NCBI GenBank assembly: GCA_013368325.1
Contig: JAACJK010000223.1
Location: forward strand, 558,001-622,000
Source: Ephemerocybe angulata
Lineage: Eukaryota > Basidiomycota > Agaricomycetes > Agaricales > Psathyrellaceae
Length of the DNA: 64,000 nt
Reading direction: 5' to 3'
The translations under genes and the position numbers were made by a program. Below the pieces are notes generated by a model, which worked only from the letters and a program-made list of their open reading frames with translations, made no database searches and was not told the origin of the DNA. Numbering within the stretch: position 1 is the first letter of the stretch; each line of letters begins with the position of its first letter. Below are positions 54,781 through 64,000 of the stretch, one piece after another.

Positions 54781-56104
54781 ATGCTGCCTCAAGAACTCCT
54801 CGATGCTATCATAGACACTGTTGCAAGCCAAAAGGACGGGACGACATCCTTGAAGAATCTGTCACTCGTACACCGAGAATGGGCGCCGCGATGTCGTGCA
54901 CACCTCTTTCGGGAGGTAAGGCTCGACAGATCCTCGCTCTATGAGAGAGGGTACTCATATCCCTCCTCCAACTCTTCCCGGCTTCAAGCCTTCCTTGAGC
55001 TCGTGAAGAGGGCCCAATTTAAAAGCCCTGCCAGCAACGTGCCTACCATGGCCGAAGGTGTTCGAATTTTGGGCGTAGAGAACAATTTCAGCCCTCTCAT
55101 TCCGCAGGCCATCGGTTACCTCCCCCAGCTTCATACCCTGCTCGTTCGAACAGATCTTCGATCGGAGGACGAAGAAGTCCAGGACCAACTCTCAGGGCGA
55201 GTCGAAGAATTAGCTCTCCGTCCTCAGAAACCAGTTAAACTTAAACGCCTGTATATACGCCAAGTACGAAGGTGGCCAAGGGGGACCTTTAATTTCGTGG
55301 CGCGATGCCTACAACTCCAGGATTGGAACCTCGAGGTTGACGACATTGATCATCCACGACCCGAAGGCGTCGGTGATACCTCGTCGGTAAAGCTTCGCAG
55401 GCTGGAGCTACATAATGCCAGTGACGTGCTTGGACTACTCCTGCGCATGCCTCATACTCGACCAGTTCTTGCAAATCTCCGACACTTTACAGTGACCCCT
55501 TTCCCTGATGACACCTTCGAACACCCGCTTTCTCTTTTAACCTCCGTCCGACATTCACTGGAAGGATTTGAACTGAACTTGGGACATATAGACAAAAGTC
55601 AGTCTGCGGTTTCCCTCTACGCGTGAACGTCACTCAAGGGACTGTTTAGGCGTCCTGTATCAAAAGATCCCAGAAATATTAAACCTGTCGACCTTCACCA
55701 GCCTCACACATCTCGTGCTCATCAACTATCCTCGTTCAGCAGACCAGCCTCCATTTGCCCTACCACAGGGCATTACATCCCTTCTCTCATCATACCAACA
55801 CGCGACAGCTTCGTCCCTGCAAACCCTGACGCTCACAATCTCTTGGAATATCTGGAATCTGGAAACCGACTGGGACGAAGATGGTAGTTGGGAGAGGACA
55901 AAGCAGCTTGTCGTCGACCAGGACGGCAAGAAGCTTCCAGCATTTTGCAATTTGCTGTCTTTCAGAGTTCGTGTCTCGGTGCACCAGTACTCAAAGAAAG
56001 CAATCGCCGATCAGAGTGAAGTTGCTCTTCGGCGAGCGAAGGAACTATTCGACCTGGGGCGGGAGATTGAGGGAGGCGTGGCGTTCAATATGTTCAAGAT
56101 GTAG
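54781..56104 (+). CDS. F-box-like protein 3
   Basis: Exons 54781-55597 and 55650-56104 give 423 residues. It opens with a compact F-box (MLPQELLDAIIDTV, then LKNLSLVHREWAPRCRAHLF and REVRLDRSS). The body has many short leucine-rich segments (IGYLPQLHTLLVRTDL, VKLRRLELHNASDVL, FTSLTHLVLINYPRS, SLQTLTLTISWNIW), as in the large basidiomycete F-box families. Not closely similar to F-box 1 and 2. Probably an SCF adaptor; target unknown. Confidence 0.85.
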
Positions 56105-56211
56105 TGTTACTACCCTTTAGACTGGACCGATCATAGCATTACAGAGGAAAACAAGCATACAAGCGAAGGATTGAGACATGGGGGACAAAGCCGTGAGCAG
56201 GAGATAGGTTT

Positions 56212-58517
56212 CTATTGCCCCTTCTTCTCCTGGTCCTCATCCGCAATATCGAGCTTCCAAACATGGACCCAGAAGAGCACTCCGGCGATGCTGGCAAGGA
56301 CAGCCATGACACCGTAATTCCACACCAAAAGAGGATCTGTCGAAAGAGCTGTCGAGATTGGGTAAGAAGGTGAATCTTGAAAGGAAAGCGGGAAACGAAG
56401 ATACGCACGAACGAATGCCTCGCCAAGCGCGGAAGAAATGGCGGACATGAAGAGGAAGATCGACATGACGAGTGATCGCATGTTCTTGGGTGCCTTGGAG
56501 TACGCGTACTCCATTCCCGTAATCGACGCAAAGATCTCGCTCAAGGCAAGGAGAACGTACCTGAAGGGTGAGGTTGAGACGGCTTAGATTATGGCGTGAC
56601 TAGAGGTAATGCGGGACTCACGATCCAGTCTGTATCCAGACATTCAAAGGCGACACATCGTGACAAGCAGACGCATCATACCCGCACGGGTTGGTCTTGT
56701 AAACATAATGCTGCACGACGGAAGCCCAAACCATGGCCATGGCTCCGGTGAAGAATCCGGCAGCGATACGCTTCAAAGCAGTAAAGTTGAGCCCCATGCG
56801 ACGCAGGACAGGGTAAACGATGAGGTCCATAATGGGGATCATAATAAGCAGGGCGAAGGGGTCGAGGTTGGACAGGATGTCGTTGGGCAGACCGTGCGTC
56901 GACATGGTGGCAGCCTGAGACGTCAAGTTGTTGTTCAGCTGATTGTATGTTAACCCTGGATAGTTACAATTTCAGATGTTAGACTCTCTACATTTCAGAG
57001 GATAGACTCACAGTAGAGAGGATACCATAAGAAGACCTGGCACGCCTTCAAGCCCCGCTGCACCTCGTCCACCCAGACATCATCGAAGGTCATCCAAGAC
57101 GGTTTCTCCGCACCTTGACGACTCGGTTTAGCGTCTTCCCAGAAGGACTTGGAAGCCATGTTGCGATAAGTGCGCACAGGGTTCCAACTCCATTTACCCC
57201 GAGCGGCGTATTGCCAGAGACGAAGGGAGGTTGCGAGAACGGAGCCGGCAGGTGGTGTGCGCACGTATCTGCTGCGACCGATAACAAGGACGATAGGGCA
57301 CAAGGAGAACACGATTGTGGGAAGAGTGTAGGCAAGCCAGAAGCCGACATACTATAATGTGTTTGTCAGAGGCAGAACAAGGTTTTTCATCGTAGTGAGC
57401 AGCTTACCTTCTCGGCGTACGTCATGCTGATCTGCCCAACAAGAGCGCCAATGTTGATGAATAGGTAGAAATACTGCAAGGACCCGTTAGGATTGAGTGC
57501 CTGAACCAAGGAGTCATACGCACCATGTATACTCGAGACACAGTCATAGTGGGATCGACGATGACTCGTTCACCATTCTTCCGAGTAATAACGAACAACT
57601 TCGTTTTCTTATACTGTTCCGCGACCAAGGGGGAGATGTTGGCCTTGAAGAGACCGGTGCCTGGACACAGTTATGTATCGTGACAAAATCCACGAAAAAA
57701 GAAGCTAAAACAAACACACCAGCACCAGTGATGATAAGGCCAACGACGAAAGCGCCAATAGCACTTGATTTCTCGATGACTCCAGGGACGGCGGCAACAA
57801 TCAGGATAACGTGGCCGACAAGAGCGATGCCAACGGCGACGCAAATGGTGTTATACCTTCCCCAGAAGGTATCAGCAATATAGGCTCCAAACAAGGGAGT
57901 GATGTAACACCTGTCAACGAGGGCTCAGGTGAGCATAGAGGACCAATAGGAAGCTTGAAAAATATGCGAACCAAAACTGGTAGAACGTTGTGAGGCCTGT
58001 TGATGCCTGTTGGCCGAGACCAAGGGCGCCTGATTGCCCGTCTTCCATCCCCGCACCAGTGTGTGACCCAGGTGGTAGGGGTTGCTGAATAAAATTGGTG
58101 AAAACGACACTTGAGCCGTAGAACTGGATGCACAAGGTAAACTTTAGGACAAATGCGAATCGGCAAGTGGCCCACCGAAAAACGCTCCGCAAGCTCGACA
58201 AAGGCAATGACTACGCCAGGACCCTCGTAAGTTCGATGTAAATGATGAAGTAGAATGCGACACGTACGATATGCATTCCAGGGGATACTATCCGATACCC
58301 GTCTCAATGTTGCTTTCTCCTCCTCGGTCGGGAACTCGAGTCCTTCGTGGTCGGGGTCGTATACGTCGCTGAGATCGGAAACCTTCTCTGAGTAGGACAC
58401 AGCCTCGACGGTCGACTCGACCTGATCCTTCTTTAAGTGTGCGGGGTCGTGAGCTTCATATCGCTTCGCGTCCGCCAGGGCTGCGCTTAGCATATCGTCA
58501 TGCTGGAGCCCCGCCAT
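56212..58517 (-). CDS. Proton-coupled oligopeptide transporter, PTR2/POT family
   Basis: Imports di- and tripeptides with protons across the plasma membrane. About 10-12 exons. After an acidic N-terminal tail (DVYDPDHEGLEFPTEEEKAT) come the family signatures: IAFVELAERFS(F)YGSSVVF, ITPLFGAYIADTFWGRYNTI, GTGLFKANISPLVAEQYKKT, FYLFINIGALVGQI and KYVGFWLAYTLPT. These are followed by QGLKACQVF-like text (RGLKACQVFLWYPLY), QLNNNLTSQAATM, LLIMIPIMDLIVYPVLRRMG and EIFASITGMEYAYSKAPKNM. It ends at EDQEKKGQ with stop at 56212. All key helices seem present. The 2-kb ORF-poor minus strand is explained by many short introns. Confidence 0.93.
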
Positions 58518-59606
58518 AGAGCTGTACTCCGGATAGGATTATGTAGAAAAGGGAAAAAGAGGTAGAGAGGAACCGGGAAGGTAACGTTTGCAAGTAAGGG
58601 TATGAGAGGGAAAGCAGAAAGGGTGACACTGAGCATTTCGGAAAAGGTGCCCCGACGGCCGGCCAAAGGGCAACGAGGAGCCCCCCACAGGCTATCATCT
58701 GACTCCACTTTTCCCGGCCTCGAAATCCCGACATAATGGGCATGATCAAAGCGCCGCCAGCCCCCGGCGCTAATATCTGAAAAGGGGAGACACCGACGGA
58801 GCTCGCTTATCTTCCAGGCTCGCGACTACTCGCGGTTCTCTTAATCGCAGCTCGCCTCTTGCCTTAGGAGCTTACAACGCCCTTCCATAGTTCGTCGAGA
58901 TTCGCACCGGCTAGCATGTCGGTCGATCGCTGTATCAAGTTGAGGTCAATGGAAGTCGAGATCTATGGAGACCCCGGAGCTGCTCACCACAGGGCACGCT
59001 GGGGGATATGGAAGCGAGGCATGTCTGGACAAAAATAGGTCGAAAAGAGGATCGGCAAAGCAAATTTAGCTTTGGACGAACTGGCCGCATGCATCGCGCA
59101 CTAATATTAGTGCGCGATGTGCCGGAACGCGAGGCACCGCTTAGTAGGCGCTTACCCAAACCAAAGATTGGCAATGCGGTTGTAAGATAGGGCAAAGCCT
59201 GGCAAAGCTCTGCAAAGCTCAAGCAACAGGGAAAAGAATCAGAAGGACTTCGGCGGATTTGCGATTACAGAGCAAAATGAAAGGCATAACTCCCCGGGCG
59301 GTGGTCGTCAAAGGCTCGAAAAATGCATTTCAAGCTTTATCTTTGTGCCGGTGCCTCTTCGAATCCCCCTTTCTTCGATGAGTCAGATTTATGACGCTGA
59401 GCTGAGCTGGCCTACGTACTTGCTATCCCCTCGGCTCCCTCATGTAGCGATTCTGTCTTCTAAACTTGCTATCAAGGACGCAGACGCGAAACGGCCATCC
59501 GGTCGAACTTGTGCCGGGGAGTTCGACTTCAAGTTCCTCTTCATCACGCCTTTAGACTTCTTTGTGGTACTACTGGAAAGTGCTGCGCACCTTTACTAAG
59601 TCGAGG
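58518..59606. other. Intergenic with a perfect palindrome
   Basis: PTR2 promoter side plus the 3' side of the small membrane-protein gene. The plus ORF 59345-59599 has no support. Confidence 0.55.
59092..59119. repeat. 28-bp perfect palindrome
   Basis: CATCGCGCACTAAT followed directly by its reverse complement, no loop. It could be a binding site for a dimeric factor, a remnant of an inverted-repeat element, or an extruding hairpin. Confidence 0.9.
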
Positions 59607-59975
59607 CTAATCGACCTCTTCCATGGGCGCCGGTGGTCTCCCTGGCTCGTATCTCGTCCCCCGAGCTTTCTCATACTCGTTGACAAGCGACGGCAAGCCG
59701 TCGTCCACCAACCACAGGAAACCAGTCAACGCAGCCTGGATCGCGTATTGGATAAAATAGATGTAGAATCCGATCCAAGCAACGCCCTTCGCAAGGTAAA
59801 TGATCAACTGGACCGTTGGGACAAGAAGCTTTATGATGATGGAGCCTGCGACCAATGTTGTGAGCACCAGTCTTGATGTCCGATGCAGATAGCTGATAAC
59901 CAGAAAGAGTCCCAGTATTGAGAATTGTGTCCAGAAAGAATATCCCGATATTAGTGGAAGGGATAGTATGCTCAT
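59607..59975 (-). CDS. Small integral membrane protein of unknown function
   Basis: 122 residues from ATG at 59975, single exon. Three hydrophobic segments are visible (SFWTQFSILGLFLVISYL, VLTTLVAGSIIIKLLVPTVQ, GVAWIGFYIYFIQYAIQAAL), then a short polar tail ending RPPAPMEEVD. No family recognised. The codon pattern and membrane periodicity favour a real gene, but there is no intron or homology to confirm it. Confidence 0.55.
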   Translation of the reverse strand: MSILSLPLISGYSFWTQFSILGLFLVISYLHRTSRLVLTTLVAGSIIIKLLVPTVQLIIYLAKGVAWIGFYIYFIQYAIQAALTGFLWLVDDGLPSLVNEYEKARGTRYEPGRPPAPMEEVD

Positions 59976-60968
59976 GGTAGTGCGCACGATGTCGAAGGCT
60001 TCGAGCTCATCGTCAACGGCGGCGGCGTCCTTCAGAAGACAATGCCCTTCATTCTAAACCTTGGCAAATATTAAATTTTTAAGCTCCGCCAAATTCGGCA
60101 TAAGTTGTTCTCCTCCCTCATCTCGTCCACCAGGCGAATCTACAAGGGTCTCCAGGGTATATGTTGGGTATATGGAGGACAGGAAAACAGCTTGACGCGA
60201 TCTTCGGACGTTACTAAAAAATCCTATTATACAGACCCCAGTGGACCGGCGAATACGGTTGTTGGTGGGAAGGCCTCTTCTCAGGGAACCGAGCTCGGAG
60301 TAGAAGACCCTGAGGCCTGAAGGCTGAGGTTCCTTTCACCTTCAATTCGTCCGATCGAGCTCTATTGGCTGATTTTGTATCATTACTAAACGATGGGGGT
60401 GAACCTTAATCTCTCGCCCTTTGAAGGTTCGAGAAGGTCTTGACGTGGGCGAGTGTCTAAGAGTCAACTCACCGATGCTCCAAGCTCTTGTTCGCTGCAC
60501 TGGTGCGTTCAGCCCTCCATGGTAAAGAGAAGACGCAGGGTCTAATTTGCATCAGCTATGATAAAGTGGGTAGTGGCATGGAAACGATATGTGTACGCCG
60601 TTTTGAGCGCCGGAGCTGTGAGCCTGACGCGGTGTTGTGACTTATCATCCCTGCTGTCATGATGGCGGCGGGCGCCTCATATAAGCTTAGACTGGTGGCT
60701 AGCGACCCAAGGATGCCACGAAGCGATTCCTGCTTTCCTTCCAACCCCAGTGTTCTGTGAGCAGCAGAGCATTTGTGCTAGACTGTGCCGCTGGGGAGCC
60801 CCGAACACTTTCGGGCCCGCTGAGACTTCTTGACGGCGCCTTGGCTTCCACTGGCCACCTTCTGCCAGGGACGATAACGAAATCCGGACCCCACAGAAGT
60901 GGAAGGTACACACACAGATCACCAGTGCTTCCTCTCACACCACCACCACCACCACCACCACCGCGACG
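59976..60968. other. Intergenic
   Basis: Contains an ACC/CAC microsatellite (60940-60963) just before the F-box 4 ATG. Other ORFs are unsupported. Confidence 0.5.
60940..60963 (+). repeat. CAC trinucleotide microsatellite in a 5' UTR
   Basis: Seven to eight CAC units immediately upstream of the start codon at 60969. A similar ACC run precedes the peroxiredoxin ATG. Confidence 0.85.
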
Positions 60969-62658
60969 ATGACTAGCGAATGCGTCCCTCCGCCGCTTAC
61001 CATCCTCGACCTCCCCCCTGAGCTCATAGAGCGCTGTATACAGGGATGTTCACAGTCTGGTCTACTCTCCCTGTCCAGGACGTCAAGACTACTTCACTCA
61101 CTTTCTGCTCGTTCCCTCTACTGCGATATCTCTCTTACTTCTGTGTCTTCCTTAATTGTGTGCTGTCGCACACTCGCCGCAAGACCGACTCTTGCATCAG
61201 CAGTCCGCTCGCTTTCGCTATACTACCCGTATGTGATTCTTGATTTCGAAACACTTATCGCTGATTCAATGTATCCTTTCCTGTGCGCAGGCCGTCCGAT
61301 TTAACTTACCTGCGAAATTTCTATAATCTCATCCTTAAAGCTTTTCATGCCATCCCCGAACTTTGTCGACTAAAAATTGCGACACCGGACCACCATCTTT
61401 TACCCTATGTTCTCTCCCATTGCACATTCCCCCAGCTCGAGCAGTTTCAATGCGAATTAACGCTCACCTCAAACCTTATCAGCTTCCTGAATCGCCATGC
61501 TGGTCTTCGCTCCATAGAAGTATCGCCCTTTGAAAACACCCGGCTCTTCAAGGAAGGCGACCTCCCAACCATAGATATCCCGGCACTGGAATACTTTTCC
61601 GGGAACGCCCAGGCTGCTGCCAAACTCGGCCCACGGGTGATGCTGAGATCTGCCTCAGTCTTGTGGAACGCCATGGACCAGCATCCGCACCTCGCGATCC
61701 AGCGACTCCAGCCCCGGGGAAACGATGATCAGCTTCGTACCCTGAACTGCCGAAGACGAGGTTGGAATCTGGACCTCCTGGACCTTATCTCCGCTTCCCT
61801 TCCTAACATTCTCGTATTGAATGTGGCGAACGTACTAGTCGTCGATTCTCGTCCTACGAAAGTGCGCCCATCCCATGCCAGTCTTCCTAAGAGCCCATCC
61901 TAACGCCACAGTACACTCAGGAATACCTCAACGCCATTGAGAGTCAGCTGTCACGATTTAAATGTCTCCGCCGCCTGGGTATCCACTGTGTGGACACCTG
62001 GCAGATGGGCAGTATTCAGTGTAATCTGGATGAAGACTTCAAAACTGTGACGGCTTGGGGCGCTGCATGTCCGTCTCTCGAGGAAATAGTCCTACCACGT
62101 ACGCTTCCCATTTAAGCATAGACTCGCTGAAAAATCTGACGACCCTTGTTTCCTTTGTCAGACTCTGCTGGAGTGACCTGGCACCGCGTTGTTGACGGCC
62201 TTTGGCTTCCAGATCCCCGCAATCAGTGCGGTGCGGTATGGCTGTACGAGTCTGTCATGTCGCGCAAGTACCCCGACTGGAATCGTGTCGTCGAATTCTT
62301 GGAAACACGCGTTGCTTTCTCAAGAGCCCTGGATCTCCCTCACCTCCAACCCCCACTGGAATGGCTGGAAGACCTGGCGCATGCTTCGGTTGTATCGATA
62401 GTCATATCTACCCATCCCGATGGCGAACCCAGGCAGATTCGATGGGCAATATCTCCAGGGACGACATGGGGCCTCTTGGACACCGGAGATGCTCCCTCCA
62501 GCCGTGTAGGCGACCGAGAGGGCGCCCTGGCGTTCCTAAACTCCACCCTCGACCCAGGTTCGCCGGACTTGCCTGTCAAGCCACCAAGCTCCAGGGCGAA
62601 GGTGTCACTCCGCGACTGGAAGAGCGGAAGGGGACATCGGTCTTTCATGGAACTGTGA
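60969..62658 (+). CDS. F-box-like protein 4
   Basis: Exons 60969-61228, 61291-61861, 61912-62098 and 62162-62658 give 504 residues. The F-box is ILDLPPELIERCIQGC followed by LLSLSRTSRLLHSLSARSLY. The rest holds leucine-rich stretches (AIPELCRLKIATPDHHLL, FPQLEQFQCELTLTSNL, LPNILVLNVANVLVV, SRFKCLRRLGIHCVDTW, CPSLEEIVLP). The C-terminal exon is Trp/Asp/Pro-rich (VVDGLWLPDPRNQCGAVW). The intron at 61862-61911 was set by frame; donor GTGCGC. Likely SCF substrate adaptor. Confidence 0.8.
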
Positions 62659-63091
62659 GTTGTGATTGCGTACCTCTCGGCCGTAGGGATCGAACTGACA
62701 TGGGTATCCGCTCTCCAGGTTCTTGCTAGCGGTTCTTGATTCACCGGCTGGATCGCAGCGTTTACTTTTGTGAGGTGGGGGGTGACAGCTGCTAACGTAT
62801 GCAATAACGGTATGCGTGGACGGCCAGGCACCGCGGGGGTACAGTGGCCAGGAGATCGTGCCTTAAACTAGTTAAATAACCACTAGAAAGGGTCAATACA
62901 TTAAGAAACATAGTAATGGTGGATCGACGCCTGGACGTTTACTGGGCCCCCTTATAAGCGCCCAAAGAAGGGAAAAGTGTGATTTGATCGGGAATCGATT
63001 TGTGTCTTTTTTGGTTCGCCCATGCACGGGCGGCGCTTTTACGGTTCTCGACTTGCGCTAAACCTACCACCACCTTCTCCAAATTCTGGCT
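62659..63091. other. Intergenic
   Basis: Promoter side of the Rpp30 gene; nothing specific seen. Confidence 0.5.
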
Positions 63092-64000
63092 ATGTTTTTC
63101 GATTTGAATGTCCCAGTGCCGTCAAGGCTCCCTGCGTCGAAGAAAGGAAAGGAAAAACAAGCACCACCTACCTTTTCTGCTGCTGAAATCGAGACTCTGG
63201 AAGCGAAGGTCGATCTCCTTGTGCATTGTGCGTTGCCTGTTCTCTGCACCCGTTCCCGGATAGACTCTAACAGCTGAATTAAAGTAGGATATACTGTCGT
63301 AGCGTTCACACAAACTGTGCACAAGAGGGTGGACTCAAAAACGCACTCCAACACACTGAATGTCATTGTTCAGCGGTTGAAGCCCCGCCCCGGCATCGTG
63401 TTCTTGAAGAGACTGACTATCATCCTCGACGAGGACAGCGAGAAAGGCTTTGGCCTAGTGCGTAACCCAAACTACATGCCGTAGTATCGACCTTAACGCC
63501 CTGCACAGATTAACGCCAATGTGTCGCTCTTCAACGGCTACGACCTCATCGCCCTCGTCCCAACGACGCACGCAACACTCTCCCTCGCATGTTTGACGCA
63601 CACCCTGCCTTCACCACTTACAGCGCACATCATCTCCCTTCCCTTGACACTACCACGGCTACCGTACCATCTCAAGCACACCCTGATAAGAACAGCACTC
63701 AAGAACGGCGCCGTCTTCGAAATCAACTATGTTGGCGCCCTGGGAGGAGATAATGACCCACTCATGGTCGACGCAGACGCTGCAGAGAACGGCGCGAGCG
63801 CCAAGAGAAACTGGTGGGCCTCAGCACGGGAGGTTGTAAGGGTAACGAAAGGCAAGGGGCTCTTGGTGAGCAGCGGCGTGGTCTCCGAGACAGATTTCAG
63901 GGCTCCTCGCGACGTAGGAAATCTGTGAGTACGATGGCTAAGTACACGAGAAGAAGCCTGACATTAGGGCAGAATTACGATCCTTGGATTGCCTCAGGAC
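63092..64000 (+). CDS. RPP1: RNase P/MRP subunit p30 (Rpp30/Rpp1), 3' end outside window
   Basis: Protein of nuclear RNase P and RNase MRP, which process tRNA 5' ends and rRNA; PHP/TIM-barrel-like fold. Exons 63092-63227, 63285-63457, 63509-63924 and 63973 onward are in frame. Landmarks: MFFDLNVPVPSRLPAS at the start, LEAKVDLLVHLGYTVVAFTQ, TVHKRVDSK, RPGIVFLKRLTIILDED, then LFNGYDLIALVPTTHATLSL, PYHLKHTLIRTALKNGAVFE, INYVGAL, RNWWASAREVVRVTKGKGLL, VSSGVVSETDFRAPRDVGNL and ITILGLPQD at the edge. The first intron uses the acceptor TTAAAG rather than the later GTAG, because only that restores VHLGYTVVAF. Confidence 0.93.

Overview
The window looks like nuclear DNA of a mushroom-forming basidiomycete (Agaricomycetes). 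The signs are genes cut by many very short introns (about 45-65 nt), a cellulose-active AA9 monooxygenase, a basidiomycete-type PH/multi-TM protein family, several F-box/LRR-like proteins, and fungal versions of ATG13, the RNase P subunit Rpp30, TMEM184 and a PTR2 peptide transporter. No species is claimed. All gene models were spliced by eye from GT-AG (rarely GC-AG) signals, frame and family resemblance.

Layout. 1-6 kb: an AA9 lytic polysaccharide monooxygenase cut by the window edge, a secreted protein of unknown function, and a many-exon MFS drug/polyamine-type transporter on the minus strand. 7-18 kb: two tail-to-tail members (here A and B) of an uncharacterised membrane-protein family. 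They share an N-terminal motif and a block of about five membrane helices; B carries a PH-like domain, whereas A carries a GATA-type zinc finger, 36-bp tandem repeats and a Met-rich region. 18-19 kb: a piece of a fourth copy (D, most like A), broken by an insertion that contains a small inverted-repeat transposon. 19-22.4 kb: an unresolved gene-like block. 23-29 kb: TMEM184/DUF300 protein, Prx5-type peroxiredoxin, F-box protein 1. 29-33.3 kb: the third intact family member (C), followed directly by the missing 3' end of copy D in opposite orientation. 34-39.3 kb: a tRNA-Lys-like gene, F-box protein 2 (paralogue of 1) and an O-fucosyltransferase-like type II membrane protein. 40-54 kb: ATG13, an S28 serine peptidase with a likely GPI anchor, a single-pass membrane protein, an Ecm14-like pseudo-carboxypeptidase with lost active-site residues, and a PBP2-fold (tungstate-binding-like) protein. 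54-64 kb: F-box protein 3, PTR2 oligopeptide transporter, a small membrane protein, F-box protein 4, and the 5' part of Rpp30.

The most interesting story is at 7-33 kb. The A/B tail-to-tail pair seems to have been duplicated to give a D/C tail-to-tail pair. An inversion of about 14.4 kb with one breakpoint inside D then appears to have separated D's two halves to 18.8 and 33.3 kb. A transposon-like insertion also hit D. The functions of the genes are otherwise mostly independent housekeeping, secretion and transport roles; no gene cluster for one pathway is evident.
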